The notes: generated from the sequence alone by a model not told the origin. A stretch of 64,000 nucleotides of DNA from Xiphydria camelus (GCA_963678675.1 OY783194.1:28994278-29058277), one strand, 5' to 3'. Positions 1 through 11,800 are shown, counted from the first letter of the stretch. A program made the numbers and translations.

Positions 1-1
1 C

Positions 2-382
2 GCTAGAATAGTGAAGGATGTACTTAGTACCATCATTTCTCGAGTTGTACCAACTGGTAAGTATTTAAGATTTCGTATTCCATAAAACCGGGCTACGAAT
101 GTAACACCGAGAATTAGTCGTACAATTTTATCAACCGAGTTGACTAATCTTTATACGTTCGTAGAAAGTGAAGCAGTGGTTCTTGGATTGTTGGATAATA
201 TCATATCGGAAGTAGTCAAGATGGTTCTTAGACCATCCAGTGGTAAGCTTGTGGTGTCTTGAAATAAAGATGACATTTGTCACAGAGGTGTTAATTCCTT
301 AAATTTTTTAGGGGCCTCGGAGAACTCCAACTCGTATTCCTCGTCGCGCTCCTCTACTAGCAGTAATTTGAACTCGTTCTAA
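2..382 (+). CDS. 3' end of an unidentified gene, last three exons (partial)
   Basis: Three exons join in one frame: 2-56 (18 codons plus one base, donor GGTAAGT), 165-242 (78 nt, acceptor TTCGTAG, donor GGTAAGC) and 312-382 (acceptor TTTTTTAG, stop TAA at 380-382). Both internal junctions are phase 1. The visible protein has two short hydrophobic/amphipathic segments, DVLSTIISRVV in the first exon and GLLDNIISEVVKMVL in the second, followed by a Ser/Asn-rich tail ending NLNSF. The two helical segments resemble each other (six identities over 11 positions) and each exon ends with Pro-(Ser/Thr)-Gly, so the exons may be duplicates of one repeat. The amphipathic pattern resembles regulatory-subunit-binding helices of A-kinase anchoring proteins, but that is only inference. 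The 5' part lies outside the window and I do not recognise the family. Confidence 0.6.
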
Positions 383-433
383 AAATGTACTCTCCGCAAT
401 AACGTCACCATATTTAACGCATTTTTATTTTAG

Positions 434-465
434 ATGAGGGCAATAATCTTCCGGCGGAAGATTAA
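434..465 (+). CDS. Alternative last exon of the same upstream gene
   Basis: A good acceptor (pyrimidine-rich tract, then TTTTAG at 428-433) precedes an exon starting ATGAGGG. If exon 165-242 is spliced here instead of to 312, the phase-1 junction gives Asp and then EGNNLPAED followed by TAA at 463-465. This is an acidic tail in place of the Ser-rich one. A weak donor (GTAATT at about 364) inside exon 312-382 would also join in frame to this exon. The choice between tails is inferred from splice signals only. Confidence 0.45.
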
Positions 466-792
466 GATACATCGAAGACAAACATGTGTATGTTACGAAC
501 TTTATTTGGCCTGAAATACAGTATTCACTGAGTTATAAAGACAGTGTAAAAAGAATGATACGTATATCTAGTATTTTGCACAAAGAGTAACTTCCATTCT
601 ATATTTACAAAGTTCAACACATCACAGAGCTAACGATCGATTAGTTATATTACAAATGAAAAACATATGTCCGTTATTGTCATTAGCTCCACGTGGAATG
701 AACTTATCTGTTTAATTCCGATAGCCACAACTATTCGTCTAACTACTCCTATACGTATAAGAAACGCACATAAAACCATTTCAAAGCTATCA

Positions 793-798
793 AATAAA
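793..798 (+). promoter_or_regulatory. Possible polyadenylation signal of the upstream gene
   Basis: An AATAAA hexamer lies in an AT-rich stretch about 330 bases after the second possible stop codon. Position and sequence fit a 3' UTR end, but AATAAA is frequent in such AT-rich DNA. Confidence 0.3.
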
Positions 799-2896
799 CT
801 TAAATATATGTCTTGTTAAGGCGATGTTGCAATACATGGTTTCACTTTCAAAGTATTTACTGTTAGCGAATTACTATGTGATAAAGGGAAATATGAATAC
901 GTCCCGCGTATAAACAGTTAAGCTTACGAAACCACTATAGTTGCTTAGGTTTGAAAGATTGATGGATGATTTGCAATTTAATTGATATTTTCCAATGATT
1001 AACTTCCATTATATTTAAAAAATGAGGGTGAAATAGATTTTATTATTTATACAGCAATTCTTTGTATCTAGTTGCAGAATTTAACTCTCGAAAAATATAC
1101 AAATGTTATTCCAGTACGCCTCCGCTCCATCTTCTGAATCAGACACAATACAGCAAGGATCCTTTAAATAGAATTAAAGAAAGAAAATATTCTAAAAAAC
1201 TAAGGGTATGTGTATTTCTTTAATGATAGAGCTCTCTATAAAGTATTTTTTTCCTTCTACGAATATCAATACCGTTTGAGAACTGACAAAGGAAGCTCCA
1301 AATACGAAAATGTCTCTTATATTCTAAAAATATCTCTTATATTCTATTTTCAGTTTTCGTAATCTAACTAGTAAACAAAACAGAATTGACGTAAAAGTGG
1401 TATCATTTTGGCACACCTGTCGGACTATAAGAGAAAAAAAGATAATTCGTTAAATCTGAAATACAACAAATTCTGTGGGAGATAATTTTATTATCGTGTA
1501 GTAAACTTCGGCAGAGAAGAAATTGATTTGTATAACAAAATATGATTAAAATTAAAGCTTTCGAATTTAGAATATTCCTTTATCAGTCTCTTGAATACGT
1601 AATTCTTAGTTCAAGAAGGGTTCAATATTACGTCCAATTTTATTCACCATGAAAACTAAAAATTCTTACATGGACTGTTGATACTGTGTGGTAGTCACAC
1701 TATTTTATTTGAAGATATTTTATGCTTTTGATACAATTGCGTCGTAATTGTAATTCCTTTTAAACGATAGCGGCCATTATATCACGCTTTCACAATTTTG
1801 GTGGCAGGTATTCTTACTGCGTTTATTCGCAAGTAGAATAACTATTCTCAAATATAACCGATGTGCCCTTTCTTTCACAGTGATCAGAAATTAATAGATT
1901 ATTTCTGCGGTAATGACAACAAAAATATATCTTTCTTTACAAATATGTATCCTTATACAAATTTTCGTAAGTTACTTCAGGGCGCGTACCACGCCCCGTC
2001 CCAAGATCTCGATACTAAATTCAGTCAGTCGTTTCAGTCAGTTCCTCATACGAGTCAACAGTTAAATCGTATTTTTAATTCTTATTACTTTTCAAAAGAA
2101 TTAGCTTCTCAAATGTTAAATTAAGCTAAATTCGTACCGAGTATTCAAGTCTGCAGTTGAGCATTAAAAATCTACGTGCAATATTTTGTCCCTCAAAGGA
2201 TACAGTTGCAGCTACGCTCAATAGGTCCAGCGATTGAGAGATCGTCACATGCGTGTGGTATCTCTTGTATTCTTAATTTTTAATAATCGTTTCAACCACG
2301 AATAACGTACGGTAATCTGCCAAAGGTTAAGCCTACTGAGCGGAACTGTTCAAAGCTGAAAATGATTAAATTATCGATTACCCTTACGAACAGTTAAAAA
2401 AATGTATGTATAACTAAATTTATATGAATCAGAAAAACAAGTACTGTTAATTATTTCGTATAACTACATATCTTTATACGTTATATATATAACTTCTTAG
2501 CTTGATATTAGATCGATGCCGATGAGAACGATTCTTTCGTCTTCTTTTCCCAGAAGAAAATGTAAAATGAAGAAATATAACGGGAATTTGCTTCAACATC
2601 CATCCGACTTACTAACGAAGTTCGCATTTCCAACTAAAACACACGTACAGTGAAACCCCTCGACAGCCCACTTTCATAACCGGCTGGTCTCCAGAGTCCC
2701 ATTCAATACTTTCCCCCATATTTGTAATCGTATTACAATGCCTATTTTTTCCTGGAGATTGCGCACAGTGAGCTGATCTAAGGAAGAAGGTGAAATCATC
2801 GAAAATAAACAATTTCCGTGGGGTTTTACTGTACATACAAATATCGCGATATACGTATACACATACTTAATGTACATATATGTATTGCAGTCCTAA
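799..2896. other. AT-rich intergenic spacer, no supported gene
   Basis: This is about 2.1 kb of AT-rich DNA between the upstream gene and FBXO28, which is transcribed towards it. An 87-codon open frame at 1861-2124 has unremarkable composition, no recognisable domain and no flanking splice or promoter evidence, so it is not called. Short AT-rich simple sequence occurs around 2460-2500. Confidence 0.6.
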
Positions 2897-3207
2897 AGCC
2901 GGGTCTTCACTGTGCGAAACTGTTTCGCGAAACTAGTCTCGCCTCGTGTATACTTTGTACTCACCCCGAAACTTGCTTCGCGAGTATGTTTCGAAGTGAG
3001 CCAAACGTCAGTCGATTTTCGATCGCGCATCAAAGAGCTTCGCCTTCCGAGTTGCCGCCAGTGTGAATGTGGACCGTGTGTTTCGCCGGCACCATTGTCT
3101 CGCGCAAACTGGCGGCTCACCTTATTTTCGCCTGGAACCCGAAACGTTTCGTCCCGACACTCGCGGAACATTTTCGCGAAACAGTTTCGCGCAGTGAAGA
3201 CCCGGCT
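2897..3207. mobile_element. PIF/Harbinger-type MITE, 311 bp, TAA target duplication
   Basis: The ends are a long inverted repeat beginning AGCCGGGTCTTCACTG and continuing through GCGAAACTGTTTCGCGAAA, nearly perfect over about 35 bases. Both sides carry TAA (2894-2896 and 3208-3210), the 3-bp duplication expected for PIF/Harbinger transposons. The middle continues as an imperfect palindrome rich in TTTCGCGA. It has no coding capacity; the overlapping open frames on both strands are side effects of the palindrome. It sits 50 bp past the FBXO28 stop codon and is therefore probably transcribed in that gene's 3' UTR. Confidence 0.85.
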
Positions 3208-3257
3208 TAAGAATCTTAAAGCGACAAGCCTCATATTTACAGATGAGGGGCGGAAAG

Positions 3258-4019
3258 TTAAGTCGAAGTTGACGGAACACACTCGGAATTCGGCGCGTTA
3301 AGGAGATCGGATAAGAACTTTTTGAATTTCATATCCTTCGCGTCGCTCGAGGATTTTCTCTCGACTATCAGCTTCCGTTTCTTGACCTGTAACTCTTTCA
3401 CTTGAACGGGATCAGATTCGCGCGGGTTAATAATGTCGATACGCTTCCGTTTGCAGCCCTCGATAGCGTCCGGCTTTTGCGTCTCCTCCCTGGCGCGGCT
3501 CAACTCCGCCGTCAAATCGCCCATCTTCTGCTCCCATTCCTCCAGATGCTTTCTCATTTCCGCGAGTTGAGTGTCCTGATCGTGTATCTTCTTCGCCTGC
3601 TCCTGCAGCTTCACACTTTGCAGTCGCATCTGGAAGCCCTGCCTCTTCATTCTGAGCTTCATCTTGCCTATTTGCCCCTTCACAGACAACACGGATAGTT
3701 TGTTCTTCTTCGTGCGACTGTAAATCTTCTTGAAGGTCTGATTCAATTTTTCGCTACTGAGATTATGAGGCAGCGTGACGCAACTCGGACTGGTCGTGCG
3801 GTGAGAAATCATCAAACTAGCGCCGGGTAATTCGTAAGAGCCAACATTGCCGACAACGGACGTGCAAATGCTGTGCTTCAAGTCCGGCAAGATTTTCTCA
3901 TCGAAATGTTCCATGGCCATGCTGCTGATGTCTCGTAACTCTTGAAGGATCTCGTGCGCCCTTGGTGGTGCTTTAGAGTCTCGTATTAAACGAAGAACTC
4001 TGAATATCTCATCTATTAC
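3258..4019 (-). CDS. FBXO28: FBXO28 coding exon 3 (C-terminal part, coiled coil)
   Basis: It has 253 codons plus the stop and starts VIDEIFRVLRLIRD after an 80-bp intron (4020-4099). It carries the coiled coil and the basic tail. Confidence 0.92.
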   Translation of the reverse strand, partial: VIDEIFRVLRLIRDSKAPPRAHEILQELRDISSMAMEHFDEKILPDLKHSICTSVVGNVGSYELPGASLMISHRTTSPSCVTLPHNLSSEKLNQTFKKIYSRTKKNKLSVLSVKGQIGKMKLRMKRQGFQMRLQSVKLQEQAKKIHDQDTQLAEMRKHLEEWEQKMGDLTAELSRAREETQKPDAIEGCKRKRIDIINPRESDPVQVKELQVKKRKLIVERKSSSDAKDMKFKKFLSDLLNAPNSECVPSTST

Positions 4020-4786
4020 CTGTCGTTTCAATACAGACGTATTAATTATCAATCCCAGACACTTAATTTCTAGTTCACTAGATATGTCGTGAAACTTACT
4101 TTCCCAGGGATGAAACAACAAAGATTCAAATCGACGTATTTAATGAAAGTCATGGACAGCATAGAAATTCTAGTTTCTATAGCTGTTAATATATCACAGT
4201 GACGGGCCAACGGATGGGTCCTGCGCTCCGACTCCCTGCGAGGTAACTGACTTTTTACCGCTCGCAAGCATTGCGCGTGATATTTCTCCATGAGGTTGAA
4301 ACCACGATTTAACAGCTTCTTGCATGTTCGATCGAAATGTTTACAGACCTGTTTGTACCGTAAGAAGATTATATAACGTACTGTTGTGCACGAAAAACGC
4401 AGTTTTGGGCTCTGCTAAAAGCGAATGCAACCTTTTAAATGCAAATCCGAGGCGTAATTTTTTTTCTAGAGATTGATAAAACTGATGAAAAATATACGCT
4501 TAAATCGTGCAATTATCCGACCAGCATCATTAGATTGTAATACTGTATAGAGATTTGCTGATATTCGTGTCGTAAAGACGACGAATTCACGCATACGGGG
4601 TTTCGCATCCATAAGGAATATATCGCCCCAAAAACTATGTAAACATAGCAAGTATACCATACAAAAAGCCAACTTTAGAGAATACGAAAAAAAACTTACG
4701 ATTCTGCTCCTAGCAATTTCGTCATACGTGAGGTTAGAGAGAATTGTCTCGAAAACCACATCGGGAAGATTGATTAACTGCAACAT
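3258..4786 (-). CDS. FBXO28: F-box only protein 28 (FBXO28 homologue), complete, three coding exons
   Basis: Exons in transcript order are 4786-4700, 4348-4100 and 4019-3258 (stop TAA at 3260-3258). All junctions are phase 0 with GTAAGT donors and CAG acceptors, and the product is 364 residues, close to the human protein (about 368). Residues 1-35 form the F-box (LINLPDVVFETIL, TYDEIARSRIVCKHFD). Next comes the family-specific block with QLPRRESERR, HPLARH, DLCCF-like NLCCFIPGKVIDEIFRVLR and LQELRDISSMAMEHFDEKI. Residues of roughly 200-290 form a Gln/Lys/Glu-rich coiled coil, and basic clusters (KRKR, KKRK) near the C-terminus look like nuclear signals. FBXO28 is known as the substrate-binding subunit of an SCF (SKP1-CUL1) ubiquitin ligase in the nucleus. 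I chose the Met at 4786 because the F-box follows at once. The frame stays open upstream to a Met at 4951, so a longer N-terminus is possible. Confidence 0.95.
4100..4348 (-). CDS. FBXO28: FBXO28 coding exon 2
   Basis: It has 83 codons, from VCKHFDRTCKKLLNRGF to CCFIPGK. The acceptor is ACAAACAG and the donor GTAAGT. This is the most conserved block with the vertebrate protein. Confidence 0.92.
4700..4786 (-). CDS. FBXO28: FBXO28 coding exon 1 (F-box N-terminal half)
   Basis: It has 29 codons from the chosen Met and ends at ATC before donor GTAAGT (4699-4694). The intron (4349-4699, 351 bp) splits the F-box between helices. Confidence 0.85.
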
Positions 4787-5787
4787 TTCACTTTTCTGTC
4801 GTTCGTAGGCTGTCAAAATTCGTAATATCTTCCGTAGCGGAATATCATAAGCCGCGTTGATTTTCGATTTCGCCGAATTTCTTACACCAAATGCGAACAC
4901 CCAATCGAAGCGTGGACACCACGACACGACGAACTGGACAAACAACAACAAAGAATGAACGGGACTAACGATTTCCTACGATTTAACGCGAAACTGACAA
5001 TGGTACCCTTCCAACTCTTTAAAAGCGTGTATACAGTCGCAACATGCAATATGTATAATGTAAGTATGCAAATACGCATAAGAACTTGGAGTATTACTGA
5101 CAATGAGATTAACAACTGAGCGGGAGAAATTGCAACAGTTTTTTTATCGATATGCGGAAATTACGAATCACGTTGCATTTTTAATAAAAATTATTTATTC
5201 AATGTCGCCTCGGCATTACCTCTACCTATTATCTTAATGATTTATCAATTACAATTACGTAAAATCGTAAAATGGGGCTACGTTTATTTGACAAAAAAAA
5301 AAGTTTTATTCGGAGGCATTTATTGCATCGTATGTTGTGGCGGCTGATCGTAATTTATTATTTCTCCGACGAGATAAATCAATGCAGCATTAATTATTCA
5401 TTGGTAAGATCAAAAGGCCATCCCCCGAAGCGCGAATCGATGATCCGCTCGTCGCGCGAGAGGAAAGGGTGGAAATTGCAAGAAATTGCAAACCCCACCG
5501 CGTCGCTCGATGCGAACGGGACTGGAGGCGCAGGGGCGCCTCGTTGCGAATATGGCCGCCAGAGCACGCCGACGTAGCTCGCATTCTCCGTGCTCTCGGC
5601 GTTTACTCCTCTCTTCCCAATCCAGTTTCCCGTAAGCCGCTCGCGCGTTCGTTCGGTCGTCGCGTATCGTCCCACTGATTTTGTTCTCCCCCTCGAACCA
5701 CGTCCACGGTGCCCCGCATTCCAGATCCCGTCGTTCGTCGTCGAGTGTCCGCAGAGTTTCCGCGCGCGTTGATAGCCTCAGCAGAGC
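4787..5787. promoter_or_regulatory. Shared upstream region of FBXO28 (-) and hnRNP L (+)
   Basis: The two genes are head to head with about 1 kb between their start codons. From roughly 5400 onward the DNA is strongly CpG-rich, as is the start of hnRNP L intron 1, and probably holds the hnRNP L 5' UTR and core promoter. The half nearer FBXO28 is AT-rich. I see no convincing TATA box, as is usual for broadly expressed genes. Exact start sites cannot be read from sequence. Open frames here on both strands (5272-5772) are side effects of high GC. Confidence 0.55.
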
Positions 5788-5850
5788 ATGGCGTTCAACG
5801 GAGATGGACCGCACTCCAAGAGGCAGCGACTCGAGGAAACCGGTCATAGG
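5788..5850 (+). CDS. hnRNP L coding exon 1
   Basis: It has 21 codons from ATG to CATAGG, then donor GTGAGT at 5851, phase 0. It encodes the basic segment SKRQRLEETGHR. It lies in CpG-rich DNA. Confidence 0.9.
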
Positions 5851-8800
5851 GTGAGTTTGCTCCCTCTTTTCGCCCCCCCCTCCCCCCAACTATCCGTCGC
5901 GCGTTTCTGTCCCGAGCATCGATTCGCGGTCAAATCGTTCCCCGTGCGCTCGATCGCGGACGATGCTACGCTACTCGTGTGTACACCCTCCTCGTTTTAT
6001 CGAGCACTGTCCCTTTTGCGGGATTGCGCGGAGTCGCCATTTATCTCATTTCCCCGTAACCGCCGTCGCTCGGAATCCCCCTGGAGAAGAGCGGAGTGCG
6101 TGTCGTTGCGTGCGCGCAGCGTTTCGCCGCCGCGGAGATAAAAAGACGGCCGCGCTCTCGTCGGCAACCTGTTATCTGCGGATGCGACGGCGAGCGAGTT
6201 GTCTCTTTCTCTGTGTGTCGGAAAATATTGATTATTTCGCGAAGCCAGCGTCGATGCTCGCCGTGGAAAATAACGGCGGGTTTAAGTCGCGAAAGAGGGG
6301 ATCGATATATAGTTAGGTTAGCCAGTCCTGGAGTAGGGTCAAAGACACTGTCCGGCCACTCCACTATTTACGCCCGGTTCGCTCTTTCGACCGATCGATC
6401 GTCGAAGTCGCTCTCCGCGAACGAGCTCGTCGTCGTTGTTCCTCGCGTCGGCTTTTTGTCGGAGCATCTGCCCCCCTCGAGATCGTCCGCGAATGTTTCG
6501 AGGGCCGATCGTTTCGGAGCGCGGCGGTTTGCAACGATTTCAATTTGCGTACTCATGCTCCGTATGCCCGGAAAATTATTACATCTCAATCACTGATGCT
6601 CGCGATACGCCGAAGCGCGACGTTATCTCTCCCACGGCGGGGCTTGATTCTCTATTATATTGATCCGATACGAGCAGACCGCGGTTATATCGCCGGCAAA
6701 TGACCGTAATCGATAATCGATTTGCCGAGATCCCGGCCGACGAATAGAAGCCCACCCACGAGGAGCACACTTGACAGTTCTCTCGGGACGACTGTTGCTT
6801 TCTCGAACGAGGGGTGTATACAGTAGGATCTCGATTATCCGAACCTCTTCCAGACGGCACAAGTCAAGAAGATGTCTTTTACTCATCCATCGGCAGTCTA
6901 ATGTCTCACTTTTTGATAACTCAAATTTCGAGTTATCTAGCAGTCATCTTTTGAATGACATGAAATTTAAGTTAACAAAACGTGAGACATTAGATTGCCC
7001 ATCGATGACTTCAAGATGACTATTTGGATTGTGTTTTTTGGGCTGTTATCCGAACCACGATTTGCTTGATTCAGATTCGTTAATGTTTGAACATCGGTTC
7101 GAAAGTTTGGAAGGCATGCATTGTCGCGCGTTGCAAGGTTGCAAATCAAGCTGGCGTTCGAACGTATCCAAGCTCTTATCACCTTTCAGGACTTTATAAT
7201 TCACTTGTATATCTTTTTCTCATTCTATCTTTATTAGATCTTCGTGATGTGCAGCTATAAATACATATCGATAATTATAGTTGCATTCTTTTATTAACAT
7301 TGGTCATACACCGAAAAAAAATTATGAATTTAACGATAAAGAGACCCTAAACTTAACCTTCCATATCTATAATTTCAAAAATGTATACATATAGACTGAG
7401 TTATGTTTCAAATATTGTTTTGTCGTGGAACATCGTTTTACCTATCATGACTATTCTATTATCTGAACTTTTTCACTACATGGAGAGAAGACTATATTAA
7501 TCACTGTTATACTAGATAATAGATTTGACATTTTGGGAAAAATATTGCATTTATTGCGTTATCGTATGGCAACAATTGACATACGTTTAGCGAAAAGTTC
7601 ACTAGATGTAGGTCAACTGTTGTCATACGGTAAAGTAATAAACGCAATACTTTCCCCAAAATGTCAACTCTATTATCTAGTATAACAGTGATTAATATAC
7701 TCTTCTCTCCGTGTAAGCTGAACTAGGCCTGGTTTCGATTGATTCGGATAATCGAAGTCCTACTGTACGTGTACGTATCGCGCGCTGGACGCGGTTTTAC
7801 TTCCTGGGGCGTCTCGCGAGTCCTGCTATGCATTTCTTGCGTCGACGACTAAAGGGCCGCGCGGGTGGAGCACATAGGCGCTCTGTATGTTATAGAACGA
7901 TTTTTCGGGTTCAATTCTCAATAGGCGTACATAAAGAGAAACGTAGCGAGCAAATATTAAGCGCTCCGAGGAAACTCCTGATAATTACCTATAGCGTGAT
8001 TTATTCCGACAGTGCAGTGATCAATTGAAATTCTCCGCGACCGAAGCGAGAAAGTAGTGAATGCAATTTCACAACGACAAAGTCCCATGCGGGTGTGATG
8101 TACGGCAGTCCGAAGGAATCGACTAACATCGATCCTTGCATGCGAAATGAGGTTCGGTACATAACCGAACGAGCATTATTACATATATGTATATGGCGAT
8201 CGCGTACAACATATTATGCTCGGGCAAGAGCCTCATGACCTATTGAACTTGTATTGCTGACGATTTTGGCAATGCAGCCTAGAACGATTTTCGGAGTAGA
8301 AATTACATTTATGGAAGGTATATTGATTTTTACGAGTAAGATGTTGCGAAATTTGGAGGTCGACTTCATTTTTTTTACACAGCTTATATTTTTACCTTCG
8401 TGATTCTCCGAATTATTACGACAAATTTGACGATGTTTAAGAAGTGAGTAGAATTCTAAAAATTGCTTTACATTTTTTATTCCCTGCAGTCTCACATTTA
8501 ATTGTTAGTTTTTACAGATTATCAGCGACCTCCAGCGTTCTAATCATTAATTCGAAATGCCATTTATTACTTTCGAATTTATAATCGCGTTCTCAGCTCG
8601 TGAATGATTTACCGAAACAAATAATTTGTTACGTAGGAATAAAAATACAGATTTCGAACGTTTGCATCATACTTCGGCAGCAAAATCGCTTTACGAAGGA
8701 ACTCTCGGTCGCACGGGCCGCATTCTTGCGACCCTGAAAAACAGTCTACTCGACGGATCGCACAGGTGCATTCGGTGCAAGCGTGAATTAAATGCGATGC

Positions 8801-11800
8801 GTTGCAATTTCGATTACGCCTCGACTGACGTACTTTTGATCCCCCGTCGTAGATTGTTACACGTGATTCGGTTGCATTAAAGCTCGTGGGAAGCGTCGCT
8901 GATGCTATCGACGTACCTCGGGGTCGGCTCCGGGTTAAAGCAGCGAAAAGTTAATAAGGTCATGGGTGGGGAGAGAGGTAAATATTCATATTATACGGAA
9001 GACTGCAGCTTTTCGCGAAAATGAGCATTTAAATCGAATCGAGTTCTAGCGAACAGCTGCGAATAGACAGAGTGCAGCCGCGATGCGATAACACGACTTC
9101 CAGTATCCGACAATTGCTTACTCGAGCATATTACCTCTTGTATGGATATAATGTCTGGTTTGTGCTTAGGTCCTAACCCTGACAGCTCCAGATTTGTCCT
9201 AACGATTGATCGTTTCAATATCTGTTTAACATCTACCTTTAGTTTTGTGCAAGCTTTTCTCGAAGCGCGTGCGCTATTTCATTTTTAGAACATTGAATTG
9301 AAAATTAGGAATTTTTCGGAGTTAAGTTAAGTCAAGACTGTAACTGACAGTCAATCACGAACGAGTTGCATTGGAATGGGGAAGTTGGGAGCATAAGCCA
9401 GGCATAAAGAATAAAATTCTCGAGTTTTTCTTCGAACTCCGCGAAGAATGAAATTAATCTCGCAATCTCGCAAATTTCCCGTGGAAATTGAAATTCGATA
9501 ACGCCGCAAGCCCACAATCCTATCGATCATCTCGCTCGACTCTCCCGTCTGACGAAATCTAATCTTCGAAAAAGTGTCTCACACCCTGCGAGCCTCGGCC
9601 AAGAGTTTATAGGTCACGATATCATCGCGATTAAAGCGGATGCTCGACGTCGCCCGTCGTTACATCGTTTCGAGTGCGCGCGTATTGTCGTAAAGGGAGC
9701 ACTGCGAGAGGCCCGTTAAAAAAAATCTCGTTTCTCTCATATCGCACGGGCGACTGATATACGCGTACCTGTGGATTTATCAGCTTTTTACGCCGCACCG
9801 CTAACAGTGCGTGCACACAGCGATACACAGGACGGATACGCAACTTTGTCGTACTCAGACTACACGAGACAGTCGCTCGCGTTGTACATAGACAGAACGG
9901 ATCGCTGCCAATTTCCTTCCATTCCTCGCCTCGTAAAACGCCACGTCCGTTTGCTCAACGCTTCCAGTCTACATCGACGCGCTTTGCACTTGCATCGCAT
10001 GGCGGCAGGAAAATACATAGCGAAGCTATAGAGTATTTCTTCGCGAGGTCTGTATACGATCTGATGACTGAAAAACGAGGCTCGCTCGAGATCTGAGCTC
10101 TCCTCTATGTTTAGATTACTCGAGTACTCGTTCCGCAATCGCGCGAATGGAAGGTCGCGCGAATTGGTCAAATCTCGCGCGGCTTAAAAATCGAAGGCGA
10201 GTTTCCGCGTGCGATAATAACTGCCTCCTGCCATGTGCTCGAACGACGTGTCACTCGCTTTAATACTATTGTACCCGGATGGACCGATGTACATAGATTG
10301 CGCGGATTTAGATCGTGCAGATTTTCAAATGCGTCAAGGTTGTGCGCTTTGTGATTAGATATTGGCGATGATGCTAATTCTAAATGCACATGTTTTCCGA
10401 CTGGGTGGTCTTCCAAAATTTGTCGAAGCGCTAATCGATATTAGTCCGCGCCGACAGTTTGTAATCATTAATGAATGTAATTTCAAATATGGCGAAATAA
10501 ATATTTCGCTACGGCAAGAAACTATACAGTTAATTATTGGAATGTTTGTTTCATTCAAACAGTTGCCTCGAAACATTTAATCGTATCAATTAAATATCAT
10601 AATAGTTAATGAATATTTGCTCGGCCTGACAAAATGTTTCTTTACTTATTCCTTATTAACTACAAATAAACTGCTTTCTCAGTGTACGAAAATAAGCATC
10701 GATTTTCCCTAAAATTGCAAAACAAATACGTATCCGCGCACCGTACGCCACAAACAATCGACGATTATTCAGCGATTTTTCTTAACCGATTCAAATTCAA
10801 AACACAATGACAATTGTTTTCGCGTCTACCTTATTTTTCTATCGGACCCCACTATTCGTCATGTCGATCTTGTCGCGCGCGCCCGTCCAGAAGGCACGTT
10901 TCTAATTTCAACCAGCCACGTACCAAGTAGATAAAAAAGACCAGCCTCCGCTCTCTTTTGCAACAGCTTCGCGCGTAAACAACGAGACTCGCTACAACAA
11001 TTGACCGTTCGCGGTGTCCCGTCGACGGGCGAGTCGAGGCAAGGTCATTGTCACGTCAGCCCCTTTTCGTGTGGACGTCTCGGCGAACGCGCCGAGACGT
11101 AACAGTGGCGCGGCGGCGACCGGTTGTGGGGAAAGAGAGAGTGTAGGTATAGAGTCTTATCTTACGGTCGCACCACACCAGCGCCGCGCCGGTCTACCTA
11201 CGCGTAAAGACCGTCGTATTGCTGTGGTTCTCCAGGCGCACACGTGTGCGCGCGGCGTCTACGTACGCGAAAGCCACTCGGCCAGTTACACCGGAGGCAC
11301 GGCCATCTACGGCGTGAGAGGCGCAGCACAGCCTCCGCGTGCTCGCAATTATGCTTTTATTTCTTACGGATCCCACGTATAGGAAAGGCGCCCGCTCGCG
11401 ATTCCTTTCTAGACCGGCGAGCCGAGACTTGGTTCTTTGGTATAGATCGAGCTCGAGAGCGACGCTTCTTCCCCCTTTTCCGTCGTTATAATTCTCGCTC
11501 GGAGGTTTTCATTATCGAACGAATCGGTGAAGCGTGCGGAGGAACGAAATTATAGTACTCGTAGGTACGTTTCGAAGGTCCAATTAAGTTGATAAGCTTC
11601 CTTCTTCCTTTTTGAGATTCGCCCGTTGGGCGGTCGCGTCTCGTCAGAGGAGAGTGGGGACGCGGTTTTTCTTTGGTTAACCTTTAGAGTGCATATATAT
11701 TTTTCGGAAAAAACTCCGCATTGTGGGGTCAGTCTGACCCCAAAATTAAATACTAAAAATCTAGTACAACACATTTATTTTATTGGCAAACATGGAAACG

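Larger units (their letters stand above)
6821..7765. mobile_element. Tigger/pogo-like DNA transposon remnant, 945 bp, TA target duplication
   Basis: The left end is CAGTAGGATCTCGATTATCC and the right end is its reverse complement with two differences. Both are flanked by TA (6819-6820, 7766-7767). This end sequence type is typical of Tigger/pogo elements of the Tc1/mariner superfamily. No transposase coding remains, and the body holds two palindromic elements (6867-7020 and 7479-7713), so it is a nonautonomous relic with later insertions. Confidence 0.75.

Noticed and set aside
1861..2124. 87-codon + frame in the intergenic spacer
   Set aside because: It has no recognisable family, no promoter or splice support, and the length is possible by chance in AT-rich DNA.
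2893..3301. Pair of 129-codon frames on opposite strands
   Set aside because: Both are produced by the palindromic Harbinger MITE.
4787..4951. N-terminal extension of FBXO28 to a Met at 4951
   Set aside because: The extension is open but hydrophobic at its start and unlike the family N-terminus. I kept the shorter start and noted the alternative.
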